39,561 nt of DNA, taken from Methylococcaceae bacterium. GTDB taxonomy: Bacteria > Pseudomonadota > Gammaproteobacteria > Methylococcales > Methylomonadaceae. The stretch is from positions 1-39,561 of the forward strand of contig JAJRDU010000180.1 in the NCBI GenBank assembly GCA_028748685.1, in the 5' to 3' direction. Below the pieces are notes generated by a model that did no database searches, was not told the origin of the DNA, and was given only the letters and a program-made list of their open reading frames with translations. Of the stretch, positions 39,088-39,561 are shown one piece after another (position 1 is the stretch's first letter; each line of letters starts with the position of its first letter). A program made the translations under genes and the position numbers.

Positions 39088-39561
39088 TTAGAACGCATAC
39101 TGAGCCCCAATCCAAATGTTGTTATTCACGATATGCTGTTCCTCCGTAGATAATTTTCGGCTGCCATGTTGCCAGCCTATCTTAACGGCGGTGGATTTAT
39201 CTACGGCATAATGAAGCTCAATTTCGCCCTGGTATAGATCTTCGGAAGCGCCGTGATGCTCATCATAGATATGATCACTAGTAAAAAACTTTTTCTCATA
39301 ATCCACTATGAAAATGGCGCTTAACCGATCCATTAACTCCAGTTTCAATTCCGCCGAAACGTAGTGGTTCTCATAAGAAGTGTCGTCTTGAAAATATATG
39401 GCTTTGTGGTCCGCAGAATCCCCTAGCTCATAGTGATAACCCAATAAGAGTTCCGCATCGGGGTTTATTTCCCATTCAATATGAGGCCCTAGTGTCCAAA
39501 ATTGCGTGTCACGATGTTGGAAGGGTGCATTGTAATCGCGTCTACCATAGCGGCTGAGTAG
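39088..39561 (-). CDS. Outer-membrane beta-barrel protein, C-terminal part (truncated by window edge)
   Basis: Frame open to window end; alternating strand pattern (LKLELMDRLSAIFIVDYEKKF, GEIELHYAVDKSTAVKIGWQHG) ending in WIGAQYAF with terminal Phe. Confidence 0.65.
   Translation of the reverse strand, partial: LLSRYGRRDYNAPFQHRDTQFWTLGPHIEWEINPDAELLLGYHYELGDSADHKAIYFQDDTSYENHYVSAELKLELMDRLSAIFIVDYEKKFFTSDHIYDEHHGASEDLYQGEIELHYAVDKSTAVKIGWQHGSRKLSTEEQHIVNNNIWIGAQYAF

Overview
Gammaproteobacterial chromosomal window, possibly from a methylotroph or methanotroph (inferred from gene content only; no taxonomic search was possible). Main blocks, left to right: a histidine kinase / CDF transporter / sigma-54 response regulator set; a minus-strand pfkB-like / mazG / Lys-rich secreted protein operon; a 20-copy heptanucleotide array next to dgkA; gcvH; an orphan RND-type adaptor; a glycosyltransferase and a PAP2 phosphatase; trkH; secF without an adjacent secD; a 1227-aa fused flavin/Fe-S oxidoreductase resembling NfnB+NfnA in one chain; nhaD behind a strong hairpin; phoB-phoR; a divergent cydAB-like pair followed by two bacteriohemerythrins; phosphoketolase; and a large minus-strand inorganic-carbon locus (SulP, beta-carbonic anhydrase, three NuoM-like subunits, a NuoL/DabB-like subunit and DabA). 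The best candidates for new biology are: (1) the DabA locus with four antiporter-like subunits, (2) a beta-carbonic anhydrase whose CADSR motif reads CADSG, (3) a bd-oxidase-like pair lacking several normally conserved acidic residues and about 46 Q-loop residues, and (4) the Nfn-like fusion protein. No rRNA, tRNA, CRISPR array or intact transposon was recognised.
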